DNA of 64,000 nucleotides from Mycolicibacterium arabiense (GTDB lineage Bacteria; Actinomycetota; Actinomycetes; Mycobacteriales; Mycobacteriaceae), in assembly GCF_010731815.2 (NCBI RefSeq), contig NZ_AP022593.1, positions 5,084,001-5,148,000 of the forward strand, read 5' to 3'. Each line of letters starts with the position of its first letter. Position 1 is the first letter of the stretch. A program made the position numbers and the translations under genes. Below, in pieces: positions 25,765 through 33,982 of the stretch. Below the pieces are notes generated by a model. That model was not told the DNA's origin, ran no database searches, and was given only the letters and a program-made list of their open reading frames with translations.

Positions 25765-27147
25765 ATGGCCACCCCGCTAGATGCGACGGCGCCGCCGGAA
25801 CCACCCAAGAAGCGTGACCGTACGCACTGGCTCTACATCGCCGTCATCGTCGCCGTCGTCGCGGGTGTGATCGTCGGACTGGTGGCACCCGACGTCGGCA
25901 AGAGCGTCGGAGTACTCGGCACGATGTTCGTGGCACTGATCAAGATGATGATCGCGCCGATCATCTTCTGCACGATCGTGCTCGGCATCGGCTCGGTCCG
26001 CAAGGCAGCCACCGTCGGCAAGGTCGGTGGTCTCGCCTTCCTGTACTTCCTGCTGATGTCGACCTTCGCCCTGGCCATCGGCCTCGTCGTCGGCAACATC
26101 ATGCACCCGGGAAGCGGTCTCCAGCTGACGGAGAGCGCCTCGGGCAAGGGCGCCGAACTCGCCGAGACGGCACACGAAGCAGGTGGCCTGCTCGACTTCG
26201 TCCAGGGCATCATTCCCGAGACGCTGTTCTCGGCACTGACGGCCGGCAGCGTCCTGCAGGCACTCTTCGTCGCACTGCTCGTCGGTTTCGCGCTGCAGGG
26301 GATGGGCGCCGCGGGGGAGCCTGCACTGCGGGCCATCGCCTCGCTGCAGAAGCTGGTGTTCAAGATCCTCGTGATGATCCTGTGGCTGGCCCCGATCGGC
26401 GCCTTCGGCGCCATCGCCAACGTCGTCGGCCAGACCGGCTGGTCTGCCGTCACGCAGCTGCTCGGCCTGATGCTCGGGTTCTACATCACCTGCGCCGTCT
26501 TCGTGTTCGGCGTGCTCGGCATCCTCCTGCGGGTGGCCGCCGGTGTGTCGATCTTCAAGCTGGTCCGCTACCTGGCACGGGAGTACCTGCTCATCGTGTC
26601 GACGTCCTCCTCCGAGTCGGCACTGCCCCGGCTGATCGCCAAGATGGAGCACCTGGGCGTCGAACGCACCACCGTCGGCGTCGTCGTGCCCACCGGGTAC
26701 TCGTTCAACCTCGACGGCACGGCCATCTACCTGACCATGGCCTCGCTGTTCATCGCCGGAGCGATGGGCGACCCGCTCACCGTGAGCGAGCAGATCGGCT
26801 TGCTGGTGTTCATGATCGTCGCGTCCAAGGGCGCGGCCGGTGTCACCGGTGCCGGTCTTGCCACGCTGGCGGGCGGCCTGCAGGCCCACCGCCCCGACCT
26901 TCTCGACGGCGTCGGACTCATCGTGGGCATCGACCGGTTCATGTCCGAGGCTCGCGCCGTGACCAACTTCTCGGGCAACGCGGTGGCCACCGTTCTGATC
27001 GGGACCTGGACCAACACCATCGACAAGGAGCGGGTCGACGAGGTGCTGCGCGGCGACGATCCGTTCAACGAGTTGACGATGGTCGACGACGACCACGGCA
27101 CCCGCGACGAGGAGACCCCGAAGGACAGGGTGCCCGCGCCGGCCTAA
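25765..27147 (+). CDS. SDF-family sodium or proton/carboxylate symporter (DctA-like)
   Basis: A 460-residue membrane protein of the dicarboxylate/amino-acid:cation symporter family. Landmarks: the first helix YIAVIVAVVAGVIVGLVAP, LIKMMIAPIIFCTIVLGI, the serine-rich STSSSESALPRLI (re-entrant loop) and YSFNLDGTAIYLT (substrate/cation site), and the late GAAGVTGAG block. AAGGAG stands before the ATG. The divergent CitA/CitB-like pair points to citrate, malate, succinate or fumarate as substrate rather than glutamate. The C-terminal tail is acidic and soluble. Confidence 0.9.
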   Translation: MATPLDATAPPEPPKKRDRTHWLYIAVIVAVVAGVIVGLVAPDVGKSVGVLGTMFVALIKMMIAPIIFCTIVLGIGSVRKAATVGKVGGLAFLYFLLMSTFALAIGLVVGNIMHPGSGLQLTESASGKGAELAETAHEAGGLLDFVQGIIPETLFSALTAGSVLQALFVALLVGFALQGMGAAGEPALRAIASLQKLVFKILVMILWLAPIGAFGAIANVVGQTGWSAVTQLLGLMLGFYITCAVFVFGVLGILLRVAAGVSIFKLVRYLAREYLLIVSTSSSESALPRLIAKMEHLGVERTTVGVVVPTGYSFNLDGTAIYLTMASLFIAGAMGDPLTVSEQIGLLVFMIVASKGAAGVTGAGLATLAGGLQAHRPDLLDGVGLIVGIDRFMSEARAVTNFSGNAVATVLIGTWTNTIDKERVDEVLRGDDPFNELTMVDDDHGTRDEETPKDRVPAPA

Positions 27148-27162
27148 CCGAAGGACGACGAA

Positions 27163-27187
27163 GGGCCCGGCCGCAATGGCCGGGCCC
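27163..27187. terminator. Bidirectional terminator
   Basis: GGGCCCGGCC / GGCCGGGCCC with a 5-base loop, extended by CGAAG…CTTCG flanks. It lies between the convergent symporter gene and the small secreted protein gene. Confidence 0.65.
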
Positions 27188-27206
27188 ATCTTCGTGTCGG
27201 TTCGGA

Positions 27207-27515
27207 CTAGCAGACCAGGGAGACCGAGACCGTCTGACTGGTGATCTGCGGAACGAGGATGCGATTGTCGCCGTTGAACCCGGGCCCGATGTAGGGCACC
27301 AGCTGTGAGACCGACTGCGGGTTGCGCACACTCGTCACGGTGCACGAGTCGATCGGACCGCTGCCGACCTTGTCGATGTTGACGGTGTAGCCCTCGGATT
27401 GCAGCCGCGCGATGACCTCGCTGGCCGACTCCTCCTCGGCCACGGCGACGCCCGCCGGGATCACGGCGGCAGCGGCGATGCCCATGGCCGCTGCGAGCGT
27501 TCTCTTCGTCCTCAT
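27207..27515 (-). CDS. Small secreted Cys-pair protein, paralogue 2
   Basis: A 102-residue protein: signal peptide to about VAVAEEE, then IARLQSEGYTVNIDKVGSG, SCTVTSVRNPQ and a C-terminal SVSLVC. It is closely related to the neighbour at 27596-27913 and more distantly to 9405-9701. Both cysteines are conserved, so a disulfide is likely. ATG at 27515 follows GGAAGG; the frame is open further upstream but without family resemblance. Function unknown. Confidence 0.78.
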   Translation of the reverse strand: MRTKRTLAAAMGIAAAAVIPAGVAVAEEESASEVIARLQSEGYTVNIDKVGSGPIDSCTVTSVRNPQSVSQLVPYIGPGFNGDNRILVPQITSQTVSVSLVC

Positions 27516-27595
27516 GACCGTGCCTTCCGTTGGGTACTCCACATCATCCACCTGTTTCATCGCGTTGGGAACGCTGACCATTCCCTCAGGCGGCG

Positions 27596-27913
27596 CTAGG
27601 AGCAGTTCAGCGAGACCGAGATGGACTTGCTCTTGATGACCGGGACCAGTTCCCAGTCGATGCTGCCGTCTTCGTTGCGGCCGTCGTGCACGCGGATGTA
27701 CTCGGTGACGGTCTGCGGGTTGCGGACGCCGGTGACGACGCAGTCGTCGATGCGGCCGCTGCCGACCCGGTCGACGTTGACGGTGTAGCCGGAGTCCTGC
27801 AGCCGGGAGATGGTCTGCTGAGCAGTCTCCTCCGCGTTCGCGACGGCGGCTGGACCCAGTAGCACCGCGGCGACTGCCGAGGCGAGTGTGGCGAGGATGA
27901 TCGATGGACGCAC
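27596..27913 (-). CDS. Small secreted Cys-pair protein, paralogue 3
   Basis: A 105-residue protein with a signal peptide (VRPSIILATLASAVAAVLL, cleavage near ANAEE), then SGYTVNVDRVGSG, DDCVVTGVRNPQ and SVSLNC. It lies 80 bp upstream of paralogue 2 on the same strand, so the two look like a tandem duplication. The GTG at 27913 is chosen over ATG 27952 because AGAAGGGGG precedes it and the signal peptide starts there. Function unknown. Confidence 0.75.
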   Translation of the reverse strand: MRPSIILATLASAVAAVLLGPAAVANAEETAQQTISRLQDSGYTVNVDRVGSGRIDDCVVTGVRNPQTVTEYIRVHDGRNEDGSIDWELVPVIKSKSISVSLNCS

Positions 27914-28074
27914 GCTGCGCCCCCTTCTGCACTCAAGCGTTGATTGATTCACCTAGTTCATCGCCGCGAGCTGCGATTTCGTTCCAATTACGGCTGTCTC
28001 GAACATCACCATCACCACGGGAACCAGCGCTACCATCGGGCCCACCGGCGTGCGAACCGACAGGGGCGATCGAC

Positions 28075-29706
28075 ATGCGCAGCACGATGCAGGACTTCCC
28101 ACTCACCGTCACCACGATCCTGCGCTACGCCGTCGAGCGGAACGGTCATCGCACGGTCACCACCGCGCTCGGCGATGGGCGATACCGCACCAGCACCTAC
28201 CGCGAACTCGGCGATCGGGTGGGCAGGCTCGCCAACGCACTGCGCGGCCTCGGCGTCACCGGCGACCAGCGCGTGGCGACGTTCATGTGGAACAACGCCG
28301 AACACCTCGCGGTGTACCTGGCCGCGCCCGCCATGGGAGCGGTCCTGCACACGCTGAACATTCGGCTGTCGGCCGACCAGATCGCGTTCATCGCCAACGA
28401 AGCGCAAGACTCGGTGATCGTCGCCGACCTGTCACTGACCGCCCAGCTCGCTCCCGTACTGCCGATGCTGGAGACCGTGCACACCGTGATCGCGGTCGGG
28501 GAGGGGGACCTCGAGCCCTGGACCGCCTCCGGCCTCGCCGTGCTGCGGTACGACGACCTGCTGGCGGGGCAATCACCGGAGTTCGACTGGCCCGACATCG
28601 TCGAGACCGACGCCGCCGCGATGTGCTACACCAGCGGTACCACCGGCAACCCGAAAGGCGTTGTCTACAGCCACCGTTCGAGCTACCTGCACTCGACGAT
28701 GGTGTGCAGTGCCAACGGGATGGGACTCGGCTACGACGATCGTGCGCTGCCCATCGTGCCGATGTTCCACGCCAACGCCTGGGGGCTGCCGTACGCCGCG
28801 CTGATGGCGGGGGCGGACCTGGTGCTGCCGGACCGCTTCATGGACGCCGCCTCGCTGATCGACCTGATCTCCTCGCAGCGTCCCACGGTGTCGTGTGCGG
28901 TGCCGACCATCTGGAACGACGTCATCCACTGCCTGGCCAAGAACCCGGGCCGGGACATCTCGTCGCTTCGTCTGGTCACCTGCGGCGGTTCGGCGGTCCC
29001 GCTGTCGATGATGCAGACCTTCGAACGCGAGCACGGCGTCAAGATCATTCAGGGCTGGGGGATGACGGAGACGTCGCCGCTGGCCACCCTCGCCAGGCCG
29101 CCGGCGTCGACCTCGGGAGACGAGCACTGGGCGCTGCGCGGCACCCAGGGCAAGATCGTGTGCGGAGTCGAGGCGCGCATCGTCGACGAGGACGGCGACC
29201 CAATCCCCAGTGACGGCAAGGCCGTCGGCGAGATCGAGGTGCGCGGCCCATGGATCACCGCGAGTTACTACCGCGGCCACGACGAGTCGAAGTTCGACCA
29301 CGGCTGGCTGCGCACCGGTGACGTCGGCCGCATCGACCCGTCCGGCTTCGTCACCCTGACCGACCGCGCCAAGGACGTGATCAAGTCCGGTGGCGAGTGG
29401 ATCTCGTCGGTGGAACTGGAGAACCACCTCATCGCCCACCCGGCAGTACTCGAGGCGGCCGTCGTGGCCGTGCCCGACGACCGGTGGCAGGAACGCCCAC
29501 TGGCAGCAGTCGTGCTGGAGGAGGGCGCCACCGCCACGCCCGAGGAGTTGCGCGAGTACCTCGCGGACAAGGTGGTCCGGTGGTGGCTACCCGAGCGGTG
29601 GACCTATGTCGACGGCGTGCCGCGAACCAGCGTCGGCAAGTACGACAAGAAGACCATTCGGGCGCGGTACGCCGACGGCGCCTACGAGGTGGTGACGCTC
29701 GACTGA
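28075..29706 (+). CDS. fadD14: Fatty-acid-CoA ligase FadD14
   Basis: A 543-residue adenylate-forming enzyme, equal in length to M. tuberculosis FadD14 (Rv1058). Motifs: TSGTTGNPKG (186-195, ATP loop), QGWGMTETSP (A5), GWLRTGDVG (A7) and the catalytic Lys522 in SVGKYDKK. It activates medium- or long-chain fatty acids to acyl-CoA via acyl-AMP. The ATG at 28075 has only a weak AGGGGCG site. In M. tuberculosis it is next to Rv1057 and Rv1059; here both intervals carry inserted genes. Confidence 0.88.
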   Translation: MRSTMQDFPLTVTTILRYAVERNGHRTVTTALGDGRYRTSTYRELGDRVGRLANALRGLGVTGDQRVATFMWNNAEHLAVYLAAPAMGAVLHTLNIRLSADQIAFIANEAQDSVIVADLSLTAQLAPVLPMLETVHTVIAVGEGDLEPWTASGLAVLRYDDLLAGQSPEFDWPDIVETDAAAMCYTSGTTGNPKGVVYSHRSSYLHSTMVCSANGMGLGYDDRALPIVPMFHANAWGLPYAALMAGADLVLPDRFMDAASLIDLISSQRPTVSCAVPTIWNDVIHCLAKNPGRDISSLRLVTCGGSAVPLSMMQTFEREHGVKIIQGWGMTETSPLATLARPPASTSGDEHWALRGTQGKIVCGVEARIVDEDGDPIPSDGKAVGEIEVRGPWITASYYRGHDESKFDHGWLRTGDVGRIDPSGFVTLTDRAKDVIKSGGEWISSVELENHLIAHPAVLEAAVVAVPDDRWQERPLAAVVLEEGATATPEELREYLADKVVRWWLPERWTYVDGVPRTSVGKYDKKTIRARYADGAYEVVTLD

Positions 29707-29719
29707 CGGCCGAGCGGCG

Positions 29720-29842
29720 TCACTCGTTGTCGTCGTCGCCGCCCTCGGCCTGATTGGGCTGGTCGGCGCCCGAGCGCATCATGTCGGGATCGGCGTCCGG
29801 ATCGCCGTCGTTGCCGTTACCCACGGAGTCTGGTCTGGTCAT
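29720..29842 (-). CDS. Possible 40-residue acidic peptide
   Basis: An open frame for a 40-residue Asp/Asn/Gly-rich peptide (MTRPDSVGNGNDGDPDADPD…) between convergent fadD14 and the divergent DUF5709 gene. No ribosome site is evident. The composition resembles small acidic mycobacterial proteins, but at this length the frame could be chance. Confidence 0.35.
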   Translation of the reverse strand: MTRPDSVGNGNDGDPDADPDMMRSGADQPNQAEGGDDDNE

Positions 29843-29878
29843 GCACACAGACGTACCCACCGGGAGCGACGGCAATCC

Positions 29879-29903
29879 GTTTAGTCGCGCGCCAGATGGA
29901 TAC
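29879..29903 (+). promoter_or_regulatory. SigF-like promoter of the DUF5709 gene
   Basis: GTTT (29879-29882), 15-base spacer, GGATAC (29898-29903), two bases off GGGTAT. A transcript would start only a few bases before the ATG at 29913. Confidence 0.35.
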
Positions 29904-29912
29904 GTGTGCTTG

Positions 29913-30329
29913 ATGAGCACCGACGACCTCGACGACACCTCCGCCAACGACTTGGGCGGCGCCGACGACATGCTGAGCCCCATGGAGGGCACCGACTCCG
30001 ACGAAGTGCACAACGCCGACGGCGACGAGGTGGTGGATCCACCCGACGATTGGAGCGGTGTGGACAAGTTCGGGATGTCCTCCGAAGAGGAGCGCGAAGG
30101 GGAGTCACTCGACCAACGCCTCGCCGAGGAGGTGCCCGACGTGACCCCCGACGACATCAACCTGAGCCTGGCCGACGGCGAGGCCGGCGTCGGCGAGGTG
30201 ATGGAGGGTTCCGACGTGGCGCCCGGTGAACCGGGCGTGCACCACGGACAGGTGGGCGGCGCCCCCGAGGACGGCGACTCGCTGTACACGGTCGTCGAAG
30301 ACGTGACGAGAAAGGCCGATCAACCATGA
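29913..30329 (+). CDS. DUF5709 family acidic protein
   Basis: A 138-residue, strongly acidic soluble protein. The block GESLDQRLAEEVPDVTPDD in the middle is the DUF5709 signature, found in many actinobacteria, often near stress genes. No signal peptide or membrane helix. The ATG at 29913 begins the conserved region; the stop overlaps the next gene's ATG by four bases (ATGA). Function unknown; a general stress role is suggested only by the neighbouring catalase and SigF-type promoters. Confidence 0.72.
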   Translation: MSTDDLDDTSANDLGGADDMLSPMEGTDSDEVHNADGDEVVDPPDDWSGVDKFGMSSEEEREGESLDQRLAEEVPDVTPDDINLSLADGEAGVGEVMEGSDVAPGEPGVHHGQVGGAPEDGDSLYTVVEDVTRKADQP

Positions 30330-30661
30330 GCAAGCACGAAGACCTGCCCCTGCCCGACTACGACGAGATGTCGCTGGGTGACCTGCGCAGCCGCATCCGT
30401 GCGCTGGACGCGGCCGAGTTGGACGCCGTGATGACCTACGAAGCCGGCCATGCCGCGCGCGTGCCCGTCCTCGAAGTGCTGGAGGCGCGGTCGCGCGAAC
30501 TCGCCGACGGCGCCCAGCCGTCGGGCGGGGACCCGAGCAATGCCCCGTCCGTCGAGCACGGCTCGGGCGGCTCGAGGGTCTCGGAATCGACTGCTGCGCA
30601 AGCGAACACACCGCTACGGCATGGCGTCGCGGAGCAGACGCCCAACCGCGGTCTGCCGTGA
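30326..30661 (+). CDS. DUF8129-like small protein
   Basis: A 111-residue protein. Residues 6-60 (DLPLPDYDEMSLGDLRSRIRALDAAELDAV… HAARVPVLEVLEAR) match the domain found at the C-terminus of mycobacterial lipid-droplet-associated proteins (LPLPDYDEL-type). The last 50 residues are low complexity and polar. Overlap with DUF5709 implies joint translation. The role is unknown. Confidence 0.65.
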   Translation: MSKHEDLPLPDYDEMSLGDLRSRIRALDAAELDAVMTYEAGHAARVPVLEVLEARSRELADGAQPSGGDPSNAPSVEHGSGGSRVSESTAAQANTPLRHGVAEQTPNRGLP

Positions 30662-30675
30662 CCGTCCCCATCTGA

Positions 30676-30720
30676 ACGACGGTGCCGGTTCATCCCTCGT
30701 GGATGAACCGGCACCGTCGT
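30676..30720. terminator. Bidirectional terminator with 20-bp stem
   Basis: Perfect stem ACGACGGTGCCGGTTCATCC / GGATGAACCGGCACCGTCGT, loop CTCGT, between the convergent DUF8129-like and Mn catalase genes. Confidence 0.75.
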
Positions 30721-30737
30721 CTAGAGGCCGTCGCAGA

Positions 30738-31649
30738 CTACGTCTTGTCGGGGTCGACGGCGTCCTTGAGCTTGCCCATCAGGCCCTTCTCCGTTCCCAT
30801 CGCCGGGGTGCGCGGCTCGCCGAGCGACCCGTCGTAGGTGACGTAGAGCTTCGGGTCCGGCGGCGGGCCCGACTGCATGTCACCGAGCGGCTGCGGGTCG
30901 GCCAGGAACTTGCCGGTGTGGCGGCCGTCGGGCAGCGGCGCGTTCACCCAGCGGCCCTTGTCCGAGTCCGGACCGTCGGAGAGGTGCCACAGCGTCTCGG
31001 CGTGCTCCTCGTACTCCTCGTCGAACAGGTCGTTGGGCGCGATGACGCCCTCGAGGCCGTCGGCCTGCAGTTCCTCGATCGCCGCGAGCCACATGTTCTG
31101 GTGGTAAGTGTCGCGGGCGAGGTTGAACTTCAGCATCGCCTTGACGCCCGGGTCGTCGGTCATGTGCCACAGCCGCGCGGTCTGCACCCTGCCCTGTGCC
31201 TCGGCGGTCACGTTGGCGTGGAAGTCGGCGAGCAGGTTGCCCGATGCAGTGACGTACCTGCCATTCCACGGCACGCCCTGGCTGTCCGACAGCGTCGGCG
31301 CGCCGCCCGCGATGATCGCGTGCTGCGGATCCATGCCGCCCATGACGGCTGCGACGACGGGATCGCCGAGGGCATTCTTCGTGGAATCCGTTGCGGGAGT
31401 GCTCTCCAACAGTCGGGCGATCATGGTGGCGATCATCTCGACGTGACCGATCTCCTCGGTCGCGATGTCCATGATGAGGTCCTTGTACTTGCCCTTGATG
31501 CGACAGTTCCAGCCCTGCATCAGGTATTGCATCGTCACGGTCATCTCGCCGTAGGCGCCGCCGAGCAGCTCCTGCAGCTTCTGGGCGTACACGGGGTCCG
31601 GCTTCTCCGGCTTCACGTCGAACTGCATGTAATCGGTATGTCTGAACAT
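30738..31649 (-). CDS. Manganese catalase
   Basis: A 303-residue dimanganese (ferritin-like) catalase. Helical metal-binding blocks: LLGGAYGEMTVTMQYLMQG, DIATEEIGHVEMIATMIARL, ASGNLLADFHANVTAEAQGR and LKFNLARDTYHQNMW supply the Glu and His ligands. It removes hydrogen peroxide without haem. The C-terminal 80 residues form the usual subunit-wrapping tail. ATG 31649 follows GGAG. A near-perfect SigF promoter lies upstream, so expression in stationary phase or stress is likely. Confidence 0.93.
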   Translation of the reverse strand: MFRHTDYMQFDVKPEKPDPVYAQKLQELLGGAYGEMTVTMQYLMQGWNCRIKGKYKDLIMDIATEEIGHVEMIATMIARLLESTPATDSTKNALGDPVVAAVMGGMDPQHAIIAGGAPTLSDSQGVPWNGRYVTASGNLLADFHANVTAEAQGRVQTARLWHMTDDPGVKAMLKFNLARDTYHQNMWLAAIEELQADGLEGVIAPNDLFDEEYEEHAETLWHLSDGPDSDKGRWVNAPLPDGRHTGKFLADPQPLGDMQSGPPPDPKLYVTYDGSLGEPRTPAMGTEKGLMGKLKDAVDPDKT

Positions 31650-31691
31650 CAACTACTCCAATCGAAAGCTCGGGTAACGGCTTCCACGCAC

Positions 31692-31715
31692 TACCCGAGC
31701 GGGTGTCGGAAAAAC
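31692..31715 (-). promoter_or_regulatory. SigF promoter of Mn catalase
   Basis: Leftward GTTT (31715-31712), 15-base spacer, GGGTAG (31696-31691). Matches the mycobacterial SigF consensus GTTT-N15-17-GGGTA. Predicted start near 31684, 35 bases before the ATG. Confidence 0.65.
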
Positions 31716-31789
31716 ACCTGCGGCCGAAAAGTCGTTGTCCTGAACATCTTTTCGCTTCTTGGATAGTCGGTCGTCGTCAGGCGGCGTTT

Positions 31790-31810
31790 GTGCCCGCGAG
31801 CCGCGGGCAC
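31790..31810. promoter_or_regulatory. 9-bp-arm palindrome upstream of the hemerythrin gene
   Basis: GTGCCCGCG-AGC-CGCGGGCAC, perfect arms. Together with GTTT at 31786 it also places GGGCAC at SigF spacing, so it may be an operator, an RNA hairpin or a degenerate promoter. Confidence 0.35.
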
Positions 31811-31862
31811 GCTCTGCGTCGCCCCTCGGGCACGGACCTGCGACCCTGAAGGACGGTCGGCG

Positions 31863-32579
31863 ATGGAGTCGTTGAGCAATCAGACCGAGCAGCAACTCGG
31901 CGGACCGATGAGCGTGCTGGTGCGCCAGAAACGCGACCACGTCGAGCTGGACAGGCTGCTCCACGCCATCGACGCGGCGTCGGGCAGCGAACGTCAGGAA
32001 CTGCTGAATGAGTTGTGCCGCACGGTGTTCCCGCACGCCTTCGCCGAGGAGTCGGTGCTGTGGCCTGCGCTGCGCCGCATGGTGCCCGACGGCGAAGCGC
32101 TGACGTTGGAGATCGAACGCGAGCACCAGGAGATCAACGAGCTGTTCACCGATCTCGAGCAAACCGATCCCGACTCAGACGAACACGAAGGACTGTGGCA
32201 GCGCATCGTGACGCTGCTGCGCGAGGACGTCCGCGACGAGGAGGACGAGCTGTTCCCTCGGCTGCAGGCCGTCGCATCGCCGCGCACCCTGGTCGGTCTC
32301 GGGCTCGCGTGGGAGGCGGTCCGCCGTACGGCCCCGACGCGTCCGCATCCCGTCGTGGCCCGGCGCCCTCCCGGCAACGCGGTCGCCGCACTGCCGCTGA
32401 CCGTCATCGATCGCAGCCGCGACCGTCTCGACAAGCTTGCTCGCGGTGGTTCCCGCGTCGCAGGGACGAGCCGGCGGGCAAGCGGCATGCTCGCCCGCGC
32501 GGCTGGCGTCATCGAGCACGTACCGCCGATGACCCGCGGCGAGGACCCCAGCACCTCGACGGCGAACCGGCACCCCTAG
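31863..32579 (+). CDS. Hemerythrin HHE-domain protein
   Basis: A 238-residue protein with an N-terminal hemerythrin fold (about residues 15-145): RDHVELDRLLHAI, FPHAFAEESVLWPAL, IEREHQEINELFTDLE and EDVRDEEDELFPRL provide the His and Glu ligands of a di-iron site. The C-terminal 90 residues are basic and unassigned. Such proteins bind oxygen, nitric oxide or peroxide. It diverges from the Mn catalase, and both fit an oxidative or nitrosative stress group. ATG 31863 follows AAGGA. Confidence 0.85.
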   Translation: MESLSNQTEQQLGGPMSVLVRQKRDHVELDRLLHAIDAASGSERQELLNELCRTVFPHAFAEESVLWPALRRMVPDGEALTLEIEREHQEINELFTDLEQTDPDSDEHEGLWQRIVTLLREDVRDEEDELFPRLQAVASPRTLVGLGLAWEAVRRTAPTRPHPVVARRPPGNAVAALPLTVIDRSRDRLDKLARGGSRVAGTSRRASGMLARAAGVIEHVPPMTRGEDPSTSTANRHP

Positions 32580-32580
32580 C

Positions 32581-32645
32581 CCGCCGAACGTAGGTTACCG
32601 CCACGCCTTTCGCGAAACGGCGTGGCGGTAACCGACATTCGGCGG
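32581..32645. terminator. Long intergenic hairpin HP1
   Basis: Inner stem GGTTACCGCCACGCC / GGCGTGGCGGTAACC (32593-32607 / 32619-32633) plus outer CCGCCGAA / TTCGGCGG. It lies between convergent hemerythrin and ltp1 genes and probably stops transcription both ways. Confidence 0.65.
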
Positions 32646-32653
32646 GTCGCCGC

Positions 32654-33844
32654 CTAGCGGTCGGCGCGCTGGTAGGCGGTCACGACGGCCGCGCCGCCGA
32701 GGCCGATGTTGTGCTGCAGCGCGGCCGTGACGCCGTCGACCTGACGCTTGTCGGCGGTACCGCGGAGCTGCCACGTCAACTCCGCGCACTGGGCGAGGCC
32801 GGTCGCGCCCAGCGGGTGGCCCTTGGAGATCAGCCCGCCCGACGGGTTGACCACCCAGCGCCCGCCGTAGGTCGTCTGGTCGTCGTCGATGAGCTTCGGT
32901 GCCTCGCCCTCGGCGCACAGTCCGAGCGCCTCGTACAGCAGGAGTTCGTTGGCCGAGAAGCAGTCGTGCAGCTCGATCACCTGGAAGTCCTCGGGACCGA
33001 GACCGGACTGCTCGTACACCTGCCGCGCGGCCTGGACGTTCATGTCGTAGCCGATGACGTTGGCCGCGCTGCCGTCGAAGGTGCTCGCGAAGTCCGTCGT
33101 CATCGCCTGACCGACGATCTCGACGGCGCGGTCGGCGAGTCCGTGCTTGGCGACGTACTCCTCGCTGACCACGATCGCTGCACCGGACCCGTCCGACGTC
33201 GGCGAGCACTGGAGCTTGGTCAGTGGATCGGAGATCATCCGTGCGCCCAGGATGTCGTCGAGGCTGTATTCCTCCTGGAACTGCGCGTAAGGATTGTTGA
33301 CCGAGTGCTTGTGGTTCTTGTAGCCGATCTTCGCGAAGTGCTCGGCGGTGGTGCCGTACTTCTTCATGTGCTCGCGCCCGGCCGCGCCGAACATCCACGG
33401 CGCCACGGGGAATGCGAACTCGTCGATCTCGGCGAGCGCCTTGACGTGGCGGCCCAGCGGTGACTCGCGGTCGTCGGCACCGCCACCGAGGGAGCCGGGC
33501 TGCATCTTCTCGAAGCCCAGGGCCATGACGCAGTCGGCGAGGCCGCCGCGGATGGCCTGTGCGGCGAGGTAGAGCGCCGTCGACCCGGTGGAGCAGTTGT
33601 TGTTCACGTTGACGATCGGGATGCCCGTCATGCCGAGTTCGTAGAGCGCCCGCTGCCCCGACGTCGAGTCGCCCGAGCAGTAGCCGACGTAGCCCTGCTC
33701 GACCTCGTCGTACGAGATGCCCGCGTCCTCGAGCGCCTTCGTGCCCGACTCCCTGGCCATGTCCGGGTAGTCCCACCCCTCGCGGCGGCCTGGCTTCTCG
33801 AACTTGGTCATCCCGACCCCGACGACGAACACTTTGTTGGGCAT
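32654..33844 (-). CDS. ltp1: Lipid-transfer protein / thiolase-like Ltp1
   Basis: A 396-residue SCP-x-type thiolase without the sterol-carrier domain, very like M. tuberculosis Ltp1 (Rv2790c) in the opening blocks ([40 protein letters not shown]). The reactive Cys84 lies in [19 protein letters not shown] and [13 protein letters not shown] complete the site. Family members shorten or activate branched or sterol side-chain acyl-CoAs. It diverges from the Rv1059-like gene across an interval holding a KstR-type operator. Confidence 0.85.
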   Translation of the reverse strand: MPNKVFVVGVGMTKFEKPGRREGWDYPDMARESGTKALEDAGISYDEVEQGYVGYCSGDSTSGQRALYELGMTGIPIVNVNNNCSTGSTALYLAAQAIRGGLADCVMALGFEKMQPGSLGGGADDRESPLGRHVKALAEIDEFAFPVAPWMFGAAGREHMKKYGTTAEHFAKIGYKNHKHSVNNPYAQFQEEYSLDDILGARMISDPLTKLQCSPTSDGSGAAIVVSEEYVAKHGLADRAVEIVGQAMTTDFASTFDGSAANVIGYDMNVQAARQVYEQSGLGPEDFQVIELHDCFSANELLLYEALGLCAEGEAPKLIDDDQTTYGGRWVVNPSGGLISKGHPLGATGLAQCAELTWQLRGTADKRQVDGVTAALQHNIGLGGAAVVTAYQRADR

Positions 33845-33863
33845 GTGGGCACTCCTTCTCGTC

Positions 33864-33925
33864 CGCGAGCGTGCGTGTTCGTACGCCCAATATCGGCGTG
33901 TTGCGTACAGACACGCACGCTCGCG
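33864..33925. repeat. Long intergenic hairpin HP2
   Basis: Perfect 15-bp arms CGCGAGCGTGCGTGT / ACACGCACGCTCGCG with nested GTACGC / GCGTAC. It sits within a divergent promoter region, so it is not simply a terminator. Confidence 0.55.
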
Positions 33926-33940
33926 CCAGAATCATCTGAG

Positions 33941-33954
33941 TAGAACGCGTTCTA
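33941..33954. promoter_or_regulatory. KstR-type operator
   Basis: TAGAACGCGTTCTA, a perfect 14-bp palindrome fitting TnnAACnnGTTnnA, the motif bound by the cholesterol-catabolism repressor KstR. It ends 28 bp before the ATG at 33983 and lies 97 bp from the ltp1 start. Confidence 0.65.
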
Positions 33955-33982
33955 GTTTTCTGGTCAAGGGTCGAGGAGTCCG

